A stretch of DNA of 19,349 bases, taken from assembly GCA_002387845.1 (NCBI GenBank), contig DGLB01000023.1:65997-85345 (forward strand), in the 5' to 3' direction. A model generated the notes under the pieces. The model was not told the DNA's origin, did not search any database, and saw nothing but the letters and a program-made list of their open reading frames with translations. The stretch's first letter is position 1, and every line of letters begins with the position of its first letter. Origin of the DNA: Stenotrophomonas maltophilia. Lineage in GTDB: Bacteria > Pseudomonadota > Gammaproteobacteria > Xanthomonadales > Xanthomonadaceae. The position numbers were made by a program, and so were the translations under genes. Positions 12,749-19,349 of the stretch are shown here, piece after piece.

Positions 12749-13495
12749 ATGATCGCCAATACCGCCGCCTACCATTTCACCGACATCGCCGATCCGCAGG
12801 CGCTGTGCGCCAGCCTGCTGGCGCGCGCCGAAGCGGCCGACCTGCGCGGCACCCTCCTGGTGGCGGGGGAGGGCATCAATCTGTTCCTGGCCGGCAGCCA
12901 GGCGGGCATCGATGGCTTTTACGCTGCGCTGGCGGAAGACCCGCGCTTTGAAGGCATGCGGGTGAAGACCAGTTACAGCCAGATGCAGCCCTTTGCGCGG
13001 CTCAAGGCCAAGGTCAAGCCGGAAATCATCAGCTTCCGCATCGATGACGGCCAGCCGCTGGATTTCCCGCGTGCGCCGGCGGTGGACCCGGCCACGGTGC
13101 AACGCTGGTTGCGCCAGGGCCACGACGATGCCGGCAAGCCGGTGGTCATGCTCGACACCCGCAACGTTCAGGAAGTCGAGTACGGCACGTTCCAGAATGC
13201 GCTGGTGCTGCCGATCACCAAGTTCACCGACCTGCCCGACGCACTGGCACCGCACCGCGACGCGCTGCGTGACAGCACCGTGGTCAGCTTCTGCACCGGC
13301 GGTATCCGCTGCGAGAAGGCCGCGCTGTGGATGCGCAACGACGGCATGGACAACGTGCTGCAGCTGGACGGCGGCATCCTGGGGTATTTCGAGGCCGTGG
13401 GCGGGGAAGGGTATGAAGGGCGTTGTTTCGTGTTCGATGAGCGCGTTGCGCTGGATCCGGAACTGAAGCCGCTGGTGGATTCGGAACCGCGTTGA
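12749..13495 (+). CDS. trhO: TrhO/YceA-like rhodanese (tRNA U34 hydroxylase family), short form
   Basis: A 248-aa protein of the former UPF0176 family. TrhO makes 5-hydroxyuridine at tRNA position 34 in an oxygen-dependent way. The N-terminal acylphosphatase-like domain (5-95) includes RGTLLVAGEGINLFLAG (33-49), and the rhodanese domain follows with LDTRNVQEVEYG (135-146) and the active-site loop FCTGGIRCEKA (181-191; C182, C188). The protein ends soon after FVFDER (228-232), so the Cys-rich C-terminal region of the about 350-aa E. coli enzyme is missing. It follows the DUF6164 gene by 9 bp, and its Shine-Dalgarno is a weak GGGCGG. Confidence 0.85.
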   Translation: MIANTAAYHFTDIADPQALCASLLARAEAADLRGTLLVAGEGINLFLAGSQAGIDGFYAALAEDPRFEGMRVKTSYSQMQPFARLKAKVKPEIISFRIDDGQPLDFPRAPAVDPATVQRWLRQGHDDAGKPVVMLDTRNVQEVEYGTFQNALVLPITKFTDLPDALAPHRDALRDSTVVSFCTGGIRCEKAALWMRNDGMDNVLQLDGGILGYFEAVGGEGYEGRCFVFDERVALDPELKPLVDSEPR

Positions 13496-13613
13496 TCCGA
13501 GCTGACCTGCCATCGCCTGGGCCGGCCTGACAGGAATCAGCATTCCGCAGACGGCGCTGTGCCCACCCGAAACCGCCCCCATCACATCTGAATACCCCTG
13601 ATGGAACGGTTTC

Positions 13614-14606
13614 ATGCAACTGTCGATTCTTGATCTGGCCCCGGTCTGCGAGGGCAGCGACACCACGCAGGCGTTCGCCAACATGCTCGACCTGGCCCAG
13701 TACGCCGAAGGCTGGGGCTACCATCGCTACTGGCTGGCCGAGCACCACAACATGCCTGGCATTGCCAGCGCCGCCACCGCGGTGCTGATCGGTCATGTGG
13801 CCGGTGGCACCAAGCGGATCCGGGTCGGTTCCGGGGGCATCATGCTGCCCAATCATTCGCCGCTGCAGGTGGCCGAGCAGTTCGGCACCCTGGCCTCGCT
13901 GTACCCGGACCGCATCGACCTGGGCCTGGGCCGCGCGCCCGGCACCGACCAGCCCACGGCGCGCGCCCTGCGCCGCTACTTCGACAGCGCCGACCAGTTC
14001 CCGCAGGACGTGCGTGAACTGCTGCACTATTTCGAACCCGCGCAGGCCGGCCAGGCGGTCCGTGCGGTGCCGGGGGCCGGCATCCCGGTGCCGGTGTGGC
14101 TGCTGGGTTCCAGCCTGTTCGGTGCGCGCCTGGCTGCTGCGCTGGGCCTGCCGTATGCGTTCGCGTCGCACTTCGCGCCGGATGCCATGGACCAGGCGCT
14201 GGCGGTCTATCGCAGCGAATTCCGCCCCTCGCAGTACCTGGCCGCGCCCTACGCGGTGCTGGGCGTGAACGTCGTCGCGGCCGAAAGCGAGGCCGAAGCC
14301 AGGCGGCTGTTCACCACCCAGCAGCAGAGCTTCGTCAACCTGCGTCGGGGCAGGCCGGGCCTGATTCCGCCGCCGATCGACGACATCGAGGCGTTCTGGG
14401 AGCCGCACGAAAAGATCGGCGTGCAGAGCGCGCTGGCCTGCGCGGTGGTCGGTGACCAGCGTCAGGTCAGCGAGGGGCTGGCCGCGTTCGTGGCCCGGCA
14501 CAAACCCGATGAACTGATCCTCACCGCCAACATCTACGACCACGCCGCGCGCAAGCGCTCGTTCGGCCTGGCCATGCAGGCATGGCGCGACGCGAAGATC
14601 GCGTGA
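13614..14606 (+). CDS. LLM-class flavin-dependent oxidoreductase (bacterial luciferase-like, YhbW type)
   Basis: A 330-aa protein with a luciferase-like TIM barrel. Recognisable segments are YWLAEHHNMPGIASAA (40-55), IRVGSGGIMLPNHSPLQVAEQF (71-92), DRIDLGLGRAPGTD (101-114) and a C-terminal DELILTANIYDH; together these are typical of the single-component MsnO8/YhbW-like group (TIGR03558). Such proteins use reduced FMN and O2 to oxidise a substrate that is unknown here. A GGAACG Shine-Dalgarno precedes the ATG. The stop codon lies in a perfect 8-bp hairpin (14601-14620), and the stress-protein gene follows by 67 bp. The 118-bp gap before it holds no other gene. Confidence 0.88.
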   Translation: MQLSILDLAPVCEGSDTTQAFANMLDLAQYAEGWGYHRYWLAEHHNMPGIASAATAVLIGHVAGGTKRIRVGSGGIMLPNHSPLQVAEQFGTLASLYPDRIDLGLGRAPGTDQPTARALRRYFDSADQFPQDVRELLHYFEPAQAGQAVRAVPGAGIPVPVWLLGSSLFGARLAAALGLPYAFASHFAPDAMDQALAVYRSEFRPSQYLAAPYAVLGVNVVAAESEAEARRLFTTQQQSFVNLRRGRPGLIPPPIDDIEAFWEPHEKIGVQSALACAVVGDQRQVSEGLAAFVARHKPDELILTANIYDHAARKRSFGLAMQAWRDAKIA

Positions 14607-14620
14607 CCGACTGGTCACGC
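14601..14620 (+). terminator. Perfect hairpin overlapping the LLM gene stop codon
   Basis: GCGTGACC-GACT-GGTCACGC is an 8-bp perfect stem with a four-base loop; the TGA stop (14604-14606) is in its 5' arm. No T run follows, only TGTCGTTG, so it may be a 3'-end stabiliser or an operator rather than an intrinsic terminator. Confidence 0.4.
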
Positions 14621-14648
14621 TGTCGTTGACCGCAATCGGGTCTGATCA

Positions 14649-14669
14649 GGGCTCCCGCAACAGGAGCCC
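14649..14669 (+). promoter_or_regulatory. Hairpin that buries the Shine-Dalgarno of the stress-protein gene
   Basis: GGGCTCC (14649-14655) and GGAGCCC (14663-14669) are perfect complements with a seven-base loop. The Shine-Dalgarno AGGAG (14662-14666) is in the 3' arm, seven bases before the ATG at 14674. In the folded RNA the ribosome site would be paired, so translation may depend on unfolding by heat, a protein or an sRNA. Confidence 0.55.
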
Positions 14670-14673
14670 GACC

Positions 14674-15174
14674 ATGAGCCACCACACCCACACGCAGCAG
14701 ATCCAGCAGCTGGCCGAGCTGATCCGCGACGTCGACATCGCGATGTTCACCACCACGGGTGTGGATGGACGTCTGTACAGCCGTCCGCTGGGTACCCAGC
14801 AGGTCGCCTTCGACGGTGACCTCTGGTTTGCGACCTCCGCCGACAGCCCCAAAGTGGCGGAAATCTCGCTCAACCCGCAGGTCAACGTGGCATACGCCTC
14901 GCCGTCGAAGAACACCTATGTGTCGGTGGCCGGTACCGCACGCGTCGTCGATGACCGTGCCAAGGTTGAAGAACTGTGGTCGCCGGCGATGAAGCTGTTC
15001 TTCCCGGGTGGCAAGGACGATCCGAACCTGCGCCTGATCCACGTGCGTGCTGAATCGGCCGAGTACTGGGATGGCCCGGGCACGCTGCTGGGCAAGGCCT
15101 TGAGTTTCGTGTTGTCGGCGGTCAGTGATGAGCCGGCGGCATTGGCCGACACCGGCAAGGTCGACCTTCGGTGA
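14674..15174 (+). CDS. General stress protein 26-like flavin-binding split-barrel protein
   Basis: A 166-aa protein of the pyridoxamine-phosphate-oxidase-like split barrel, matching the general stress protein 26/XcGSP group known from Xanthomonas to bind FMN or FAD. Seen are DIAMFTTTGVDGRLYSRPLGTQQ (21-43), the DLWFATSADSPKVAEI strand-helix (49-64) and YVSVAGTARVVDD (82-94). The group lacks the residues needed for pyridoxine oxidation and is linked to stress tolerance; its exact role is open. The frame opens upstream at a TTG (14626), but the ATG at 14674 with AGGAG is preferred. Its stop codon directly abuts the stop of the convergent exoD gene within TGATCA. Confidence 0.87.
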   Translation: MSHHTHTQQIQQLAELIRDVDIAMFTTTGVDGRLYSRPLGTQQVAFDGDLWFATSADSPKVAEISLNPQVNVAYASPSKNTYVSVAGTARVVDDRAKVEELWSPAMKLFFPGGKDDPNLRLIHVRAESAEYWDGPGTLLGKALSFVLSAVSDEPAALADTGKVDLR

Positions 15175-15828
15175 TCAGAACCACTTCTGCAGCAGGTCCC
15201 CGACGTACTGCACCAGCTGCCCGGAACTGAACCCAAAGAACAGCACGGCGGCGATCGCACCGATCCAGTTGATCGCCATCAGCACGCCGTCGCGTTCCAG
15301 CAGCGCCAGCGAGAACAGCAGCAGCTGGAAGCCGAACAGGTAGTTGGTGAACGGAATCGGCAGCGACAGCAGCACGCCGACCAGGATCAGCAGCAGGCCG
15401 GTAAAGGCGTGCGCCGGCAACGGCACCAGCAGCGCGGGGTTGCGCGGCTTGAGCAACCGGTCCAGGCGGCGCAGCGCGCCGTCGATGCGGGCCAGGAAGC
15501 GATGCATGGTGCCGCGGCGCGGTCCACGATTGGCGATGAAGCCGGGCAGCCAGGGCCGGCGCATGCCGCACAGCATCTGTGCGCCGATCAGGATCACCAG
15601 CGGTCCGCTGACCGCGCCGCCGATGCCGGGAATGGGAATGAACGCGGGCAGGATGGCCACGAACAGGAACACGCCGAAGGCGCTCTGCTGCAGGTTCTGC
15701 AGGATCTGGCCGAGCTTGAGATGTTCGTCCGGGTCGCCCTGGTCGAACATCGCCAGCAGGGTACGGATACCCTCGTTCTGATACTCGGGCCGGCTCTGGT
15801 CCGGCGTCGGGTCAGCCGGTGAGCTCAT
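15175..15828 (-). CDS. exoD: ExoD-family membrane protein (exopolysaccharide synthesis)
   Basis: A 217-aa membrane protein. The frame is open to 16017, but that part is a shadow of the upstream gene; the ATG at 15828 has GAGGAAA five bases before it and gives the N terminus usual for ExoD. After a polar start (1-45) there are hydrophobic segments near 50-68, 72-86, 150-190 and 195-210, including the conserved ILPAFIPIPGIGGAVSGPLVILIGAQML (59-86). ExoD was found through exopolysaccharide and alkaline-tolerance defects in rhizobia; its biochemical action is unknown. It overlaps the end of the CorC/HlyC gene by 17 bp, so translation is probably coupled. Confidence 0.88.
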   Translation of the reverse strand: MSSPADPTPDQSRPEYQNEGIRTLLAMFDQGDPDEHLKLGQILQNLQQSAFGVFLFVAILPAFIPIPGIGGAVSGPLVILIGAQMLCGMRRPWLPGFIANRGPRRGTMHRFLARIDGALRRLDRLLKPRNPALLVPLPAHAFTGLLLILVGVLLSLPIPFTNYLFGFQLLLFSLALLERDGVLMAINWIGAIAAVLFFGFSSGQLVQYVGDLLQKWF

Positions 15829-17125
15829 CGGTTTCCTCTTCGGCCAGCGTGCGCAGCAGCAGCTTGTCCACGCGCGCGCCGTCCAGGTCGACGATCTCGA
15901 TGCGCCAGCCGGCCCAGTCGAAGTACTCGCCGGCGTGCGGAATGCGGCCGAAGTAGTGAATGCACATGCCGGCCAGGGTGTAGTAGTCGCCGTCCTCGGC
16001 ATCGGGCAGTTCCACATTGCCCATCAGTTCGCGCAGGTCCTCGATCGACAGCGAACCGTCCACCAGGAACGAACCATCCTCGCGGGTCACCACCAGGGCA
16101 TCCTCGTCCACGTTCTCCACCGACTGCAGGCGGCCGACCACCGCACCCATCAGGTCGCTGATGGTCACCAGGCCCTGGATCTCGCCGTACTCGTCCACCA
16201 CCAGCGCCATCGACTGCTGTTCTTCGCGGAAGATCTCCAGCAGCTTCATCGCATGGGTGGATTCGGACACATACAGCGGCTCGCGCAGCTGCTGGAACAG
16301 CGACTGGTCGTCGCGGGCCAGGCGGGTCACCAGGCTCTTCACTTCCAGCACGCCGACGATGTCCTGGTCGTTGGCGCGATACACCGGGTAGCGCGAGAAC
16401 TCGTGCTCGCGCATGGCCTCGAGGTTCTTCTCCGTAGTCGCCGATGTGTCCAGCCACGCAATGCGGTTGCGCGGCGTCATCAGGCTGTCGGCGGTGCGGT
16501 CACCCAGGCGCATCACGCGGTTCATCATGTCGCGCTCATGCGCGTCGATCACCCCGGCCTCATGGCTTTCCGCCACCAGCATGCGGATCTCTTCTTCGGT
16601 GACCTGGGCGGCTTCGTCCTTGCCCAGACCCAGCAGGCGCAGTACCAGCTGGGTGGTATGCGAGAGCAGCCAGACGAACGGGAAGGCCAGCTTGGCCAGC
16701 CAGCTCATCGGCAGCGCGACCAGGCCGGCGATGTCCTCGGAACGGGTGAGAGCCAGTCGTTTCGGCACCAGTTCGCCGAAGATCAGCGTCACAAAGGTGA
16801 TCAGGGTGACCGCCAGGCCCTTGCCGACCAGCTCGGCATAGCCGAAGCCCGGCATCAGGTCGCGGATCCACACGGCGATGGCTTCACCGATTGCATCGCC
16901 GCCCAGCAGGCCGGTCAGCACGCCGATCACGGTGATGCCGATCTGCACGGTGGACAGGAAGCTCTCCGGCTTCTCGGACAGTTCCAGCGCCTTGGCCGCA
17001 CGCTTGGACGAGGTGGCCATCTGCTTGAGCCGGCTCTTGCGCGAGGTCATGACCGACATCTCGGACATGGCGAAGAAGCCGTTGAGCAGGATCAGGGCGA
17101 ATACAACAAGAATCAGTTCAAACAC
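15812..17125 (-). CDS. CorC/HlyC-family (CNNM-type) transporter with CBS pair
   Basis: A 437-aa inner-membrane protein. The N-terminal DUF21/CNNM domain (1-190) has hydrophobic segments near 2-22, 58-75, 103-120 and 136-165, with the conserved SEMS (20-24) and GELVPK (117-122). A CBS pair follows (about 210-335; SLMTPRNRIAWLD and VVDEYGEIQGLVTISDLMG), then the CorC/HlyC C-terminal domain (about 345-432). Relatives are implicated in Mg2+ or Co2+ efflux and were once called haemolysins; the ion is not shown here. It is the first gene of a leftward pair with exoD and is divergent from the DUF47-pit operon across a 285-bp gap. Confidence 0.9.
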   Translation of the reverse strand: MFELILVVFALILLNGFFAMSEMSVMTSRKSRLKQMATSSKRAAKALELSEKPESFLSTVQIGITVIGVLTGLLGGDAIGEAIAVWIRDLMPGFGYAELVGKGLAVTLITFVTLIFGELVPKRLALTRSEDIAGLVALPMSWLAKLAFPFVWLLSHTTQLVLRLLGLGKDEAAQVTEEEIRMLVAESHEAGVIDAHERDMMNRVMRLGDRTADSLMTPRNRIAWLDTSATTEKNLEAMREHEFSRYPVYRANDQDIVGVLEVKSLVTRLARDDQSLFQQLREPLYVSESTHAMKLLEIFREEQQSMALVVDEYGEIQGLVTISDLMGAVVGRLQSVENVDEDALVVTREDGSFLVDGSLSIEDLRELMGNVELPDAEDGDYYTLAGMCIHYFGRIPHAGEYFDWAGWRIEIVDLDGARVDKLLLRTLAEEETDELTG

Positions 17126-17239
17126 GGGCGTCGTCCCCGGTTGGTGGCAGGGAGGAGGGCGTGTTCAAGCTGGAGCGGCAACCGGAGGGCGCGCGGGCGC
17201 GGCGGTGCGGCGGGGGGTAGGGGTCGTCGTCCATAGAGT

Positions 17240-17260
17240 GCACCCGAGGGTGCCCGTGCA
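17240..17260. repeat. Hairpin in the corC/DUF47 divergent gap
   Basis: GCACCCGAGGGTGC (17240-17253) folds on itself, and TGCAC (17239-17243) can pair instead with GTGCA (17256-17260). It lies about 115 nt upstream of the CorC/HlyC start on that gene's leader side. No known riboswitch was recognised in the rest of the 285-bp gap. Confidence 0.3.
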
Positions 17261-17356
17261 TCTTAACAAAAGGCCGGGGGAGGGGTGCAAACAGGGTCGT
17301 TCAGACGGCCCGGAGCCGGTGTGAAGATGACGGGAGTACCCGGAATGGACATCAAA

Positions 17357-17366
17357 CCGTCATAAT
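17357..17366 (+). promoter_or_regulatory. Candidate -10 and Pho-box half-site of the DUF47-pit operon
   Basis: CATAAT (17361-17366) matches the -10 consensus in five of six positions and lies 45 nt before the DUF47 ATG. It overlaps CCGTCAT (17357-17363), which matches six of seven bases of the PhoB half-site CTGTCAT. The second half-site is poor and no -35 is visible, so this is a weak call. Confidence 0.3.
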
Positions 17367-17410
17367 TCCGCCCGGTGCCGTCCTTCCTCGACGGCGAATC
17401 AGGTTTCCCC

Positions 17411-18037
17411 ATGTTCTCTCTGCAGACCATTTTTGGCTCCGGCAAGCAGTTCTACACCCTGCTGGACGAGGCCGCACAGGCCGCTTCTGACAGCGCCATC
17501 GCCCTTCACGCGATGCTGCGCGCCGCTGACCGCCAGCCGGCGCTGGACGCCTTCAAGCTGGCCCGCCTGCGCGAGCGCGCGGCCTCGGACAAGATCAGCC
17601 AGGCGCTGGTGGACAGCTTCATGACCCCGATCGAGCGCGAGGACATCGAAGCGCTGGGTTCGGCGCTGTACAAGATTCCCAAGCAGATCGAGAAGTTCGC
17701 CGACCGCTATTCGCTGGCGACCACCCACCTGGAGCACATCGACTTCGCCCCGCGCGCGGCGATGCTGGAGCAGGCCGCCAGCGTGGTGGTGGAGATGGTG
17801 GCCGATCTGCGCCACATGAACCTGGACCGGATGACCGCGCTGAATGAAAAGCTGCGCTCGCTGGAAAACGAAGCCGACCGCCTGATGCTCGAGCTGTACC
17901 GCGACATCTACTCCGGTCGCCTGGACAACCTGCAGATGTTCCTGCTCAAGGAATTCTTCGAGATCCTGGAAAAGGCCATCGACCGCTGCCGCGAAGCGGG
18001 CGTGGTGGCTTACCAGATCGTGCTCAAGAACAGCTGA
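17411..18037 (+). CDS. DUF47 family (PhoU-like) Pit accessory protein
   Basis: A 208-aa all-helical cytosolic protein of the DUF47/PhoU_div family (TIGR00153-like). The ATG at 17411 is chosen over the open frame from 17375 because it gives the family start MFSLQTIFGSGKQFYTLLDEAA. Acidic motifs that bind metal clusters in PhoU-like proteins are seen as PIEREDIEAL (73-82) and ENEADRLMLEL (154-164). Such proteins sit beside pit genes and are thought to regulate or stabilise the transporter. The pit gene follows by 12 bp, so this is an operon. An AGG at 17401-17403 is the only Shine-Dalgarno-like sequence. Confidence 0.9.
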   Translation: MFSLQTIFGSGKQFYTLLDEAAQAASDSAIALHAMLRAADRQPALDAFKLARLRERAASDKISQALVDSFMTPIEREDIEALGSALYKIPKQIEKFADRYSLATTHLEHIDFAPRAAMLEQAASVVVEMVADLRHMNLDRMTALNEKLRSLENEADRLMLELYRDIYSGRLDNLQMFLLKEFFEILEKAIDRCREAGVVAYQIVLKNS

Positions 18038-18049
18038 CGGGCCTCCAGC

Positions 18050-19171
18050 ATGCTGACCCTCGTTCTGGTCGTGATCCTGGCTGCGCTCGTTTTCGAGTTC
18101 ATCAACGGTTTCCACGACACTGCCAACTCCATTGCCACGGTGGTGGCGACCAAGGTGCTCTCGCCCGGCTGGGCGGTGATGCTGGCCGCCTTCATGAACC
18201 TCATCGGCGCGCTCACCGGCACGGCGGTGGCGTTGACCATCGCCTCGGGCCTGCTCAACACCAACGTGGTCGACGTGACCCCGCAGGTGATCCTGTGCGC
18301 GCTGCTGGGCGGCATCATCTGGAACCTGATCACCTGGTGGAAGGGCCTGCCGTCCTCGTCCTCGCACGCGCTGATCGGCGGCCTGTGCGGTGCGGGCCTG
18401 GCGGCCGCGCACAACAACTGGGACGCGCTGATCTGGTCCGAGCGCATCGGCACCTGGGCCCAGAACAAGGGCCTGCTGTGGAAGGTGTTCCTGCCGATGA
18501 TCACCTCGCCGATCGCCGGCTTCCTGCTCGGCATCGTGGTGATGATGCTGCTGTGGGCGATCATCGCCGGCATGGCCAAGGTGGGGGGCTGGCTGGGTCG
18601 TCTGGCCCGTCCGCGCATCGTCAACGCGTTCTTCGGCAAGGCGCAGATCGTCTCGGCGGCCTACATGGGCTTCGCCCACGGCCACAACGACGCGCAGAAG
18701 ACCATGGGCATCATCGCGATGACCTTGATCGGCGCTGAAGCCACCGGTGCGCTGGATGACCTGCCGTCGTGGCTGGCCTTCCTGCACCCGGACGCAAGTG
18801 CAGGCGAGGGCATCGCGATGTGGATCGTGCTGACCTGTGCGGTGGTGATGGCGGCCGGTACCGCATCGGGCGGCTGGAAGATCATCAAGACGCTGGGCCA
18901 CAAGATGGTCAAGCTGCACCCGATCCACGGCTTCGCGGCGGAAACCAGCTCGGCGACGATCCTGACCCTGGCCGCGCACTTCGGCATGCCGGTCTCGACC
19001 ACGCACAGCATCTCGACCGCGATCATGGGCGTGGGTTACGCCAAGAACCCGCGTTCGCTGCGTTTCGGCGTGATCGAACGCATCATCTGGGCCTGGATCC
19101 TGACCATCCCGGCCGCCGGCGGCTGCGCCTACCTCATCCTCAAGCTGTTCGAGATGGTGGGCTGGGCGTGA
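18050..19171 (+). CDS. pit: Low-affinity inorganic phosphate transporter, PiT family
   Basis: A 373-aa inner-membrane protein. PiT carriers import metal-phosphate with protons. The two repeat signatures are present: FINGFHDTANSIATVV (17-32) and GFAHGHNDAQKTMG (207-220, with N213-D214), and also PSSSSHALIGG (101-111) and PVSTTHSISTAIMGVG (314-329), the paired substrate-pocket loops. About ten hydrophobic segments span the protein. The first signature has HD where many members have ND, a common PiT variant. The gene is 12 bp after the DUF47 gene and ends before a strong terminator, so it closes the operon. Confidence 0.94.
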   Translation: MLTLVLVVILAALVFEFINGFHDTANSIATVVATKVLSPGWAVMLAAFMNLIGALTGTAVALTIASGLLNTNVVDVTPQVILCALLGGIIWNLITWWKGLPSSSSHALIGGLCGAGLAAAHNNWDALIWSERIGTWAQNKGLLWKVFLPMITSPIAGFLLGIVVMMLLWAIIAGMAKVGGWLGRLARPRIVNAFFGKAQIVSAAYMGFAHGHNDAQKTMGIIAMTLIGAEATGALDDLPSWLAFLHPDASAGEGIAMWIVLTCAVVMAAGTASGGWKIIKTLGHKMVKLHPIHGFAAETSSATILTLAAHFGMPVSTTHSISTAIMGVGYAKNPRSLRFGVIERIIWAWILTIPAAGGCAYLILKLFEMVGWA

Positions 19172-19193
19172 TCGGCCGTTGAGTTTTCCTGCG

Positions 19194-19220
19194 AAAAGCC
19201 CGGCTTCGGCCGGGTTTTTT
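19194..19220 (+). terminator. Rho-independent terminator of the DUF47-pit operon
   Basis: AAAAGCCCGGC-TTCG-GCCGGGTTTTTT is a GC stem with a UUCG-type tetraloop followed by six T, starting 23 nt after the pit stop codon. The A run before the stem also pairs with the T run, so it may work in both directions. Confidence 0.93.
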
Positions 19221-19256
19221 GTTGTTCTGGCTTCGTCGGCATTCGATGGTTTACGT

Positions 19257-19303
19257 GCCGCCGGGCGTTGCCCGGCTGCTGTTGGATTTGGGCGAACAGC
19301 CGG
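19257..19303. repeat. REP-like palindromic sequence downstream of pit
   Basis: GCCGGGC-GTT-GCCCGGC (19260-19276) is a 7-bp perfect stem with a three-base loop, and CCGGCTG (19272-19278) can instead pair with CAGCCGG (19297-19303). The core resembles Stenotrophomonas REP hairpins but lacks the GTAG head, so it may be a decayed copy. Nothing else is recognised from 19221 to the window end. Confidence 0.4.
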
Positions 19304-19349
19304 TGGTCATTGGATTCCGTGTTTGGTCGTGCCGGGGTGGGTTTGCGGG

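Noticed and set aside
15829..16017. N-terminal extension of ExoD to 16017
   Set aside because: It is an alternative frame of the CorC/HlyC gene, rich in Trp, Cys and Thr, and the ATG at 15828 has a strong Shine-Dalgarno.
17399..19006. 535-aa open frame on the minus strand rich in His, Asp, Gln and Arg
   Set aside because: It is the antisense shadow of the DUF47 and pit genes; its composition is that of reverse-complemented GC-rich coding sequence.
1..19349. CRISPR array, insertion sequence, integrase or attachment site
   Set aside because: No regularly spaced repeats, transposase or integrase motifs, or direct repeats beside the tRNA were found.

Overview
The window looks like chromosome of a high-GC gammaproteobacterium of the family Xanthomonadaceae, most likely Stenotrophomonas. 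The reasons are the gene set (DUF6164, short TrhO-type rhodanese, TIGR03862-type flavoprotein, ExoD, DUF47-Pit) and a half-element at the left edge that matches the GTAG-headed REP repeats (SMAG) known from Stenotrophomonas maltophilia. No insertion sequence, phage gene, CRISPR array or rRNA operon is visible. Twenty protein genes and one tRNA are called.

Region 1 (1-1410) is the only accessory-looking part. It holds a leftward TacA-TacT type toxin-antitoxin pair (DUF1778 antitoxin and GNAT toxin, overlapping by 53 bp) with a 16-bp palindrome upstream as candidate operator, then a 331-bp spacer and a 77-aa orphan gene. Region 2 (1411-4870) is a microaerobic cluster. A two-TM protein and CcoG are transcribed leftward; a group III truncated haemoglobin and oxygen-independent coproporphyrinogen oxidase HemN are transcribed rightward. 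Two FNR/Anr boxes are present, and each is centred exactly 41.5 nt from the ATG of the gene it should control (the two-TM gene and hemN), which suggests leaderless transcripts. A tRNA-Leu(UAA) follows on the minus strand.

Region 3 (5176-10620) is rightward: a GST-like protein, a TraB/GumN-family exported protein that has lost both GxxH motifs, a single-domain BLUF protein whose photocycle glutamine is replaced by histidine, a structured RNA segment ending in a strong intrinsic terminator, a TviB/WbpO-type nucleotide-sugar dehydrogenase, and a membrane-anchored GltB-like FMN/Fe-S protein. Region 4 (10626-13495) has a leftward FKBP lipoprotein-flavoprotein pair, divergent from DUF6164 and a short TrhO-like rhodanese.

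Region 5 (13614-17125) has a luciferase-like monooxygenase and a general-stress (GSP26-like) flavin-binding protein, the latter with its Shine-Dalgarno inside a perfect hairpin. These meet a leftward CorC/HlyC-ExoD pair at a shared TGATCA, which carries both stop codons back to back. Region 6 (17411-end) is a DUF47-Pit phosphate uptake pair with a clear intrinsic terminator, followed by REP-like palindromic sequence.

Most genes are ordinary housekeeping or stress genes. The parts most worth a second look are the degenerate BLUF protein together with the structured RNA next to it (7001-7609), the paired Anr boxes with possible leaderless transcripts, and the ribosome-site-masking hairpin before the stress protein. 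I did not find a clear new multi-gene system.
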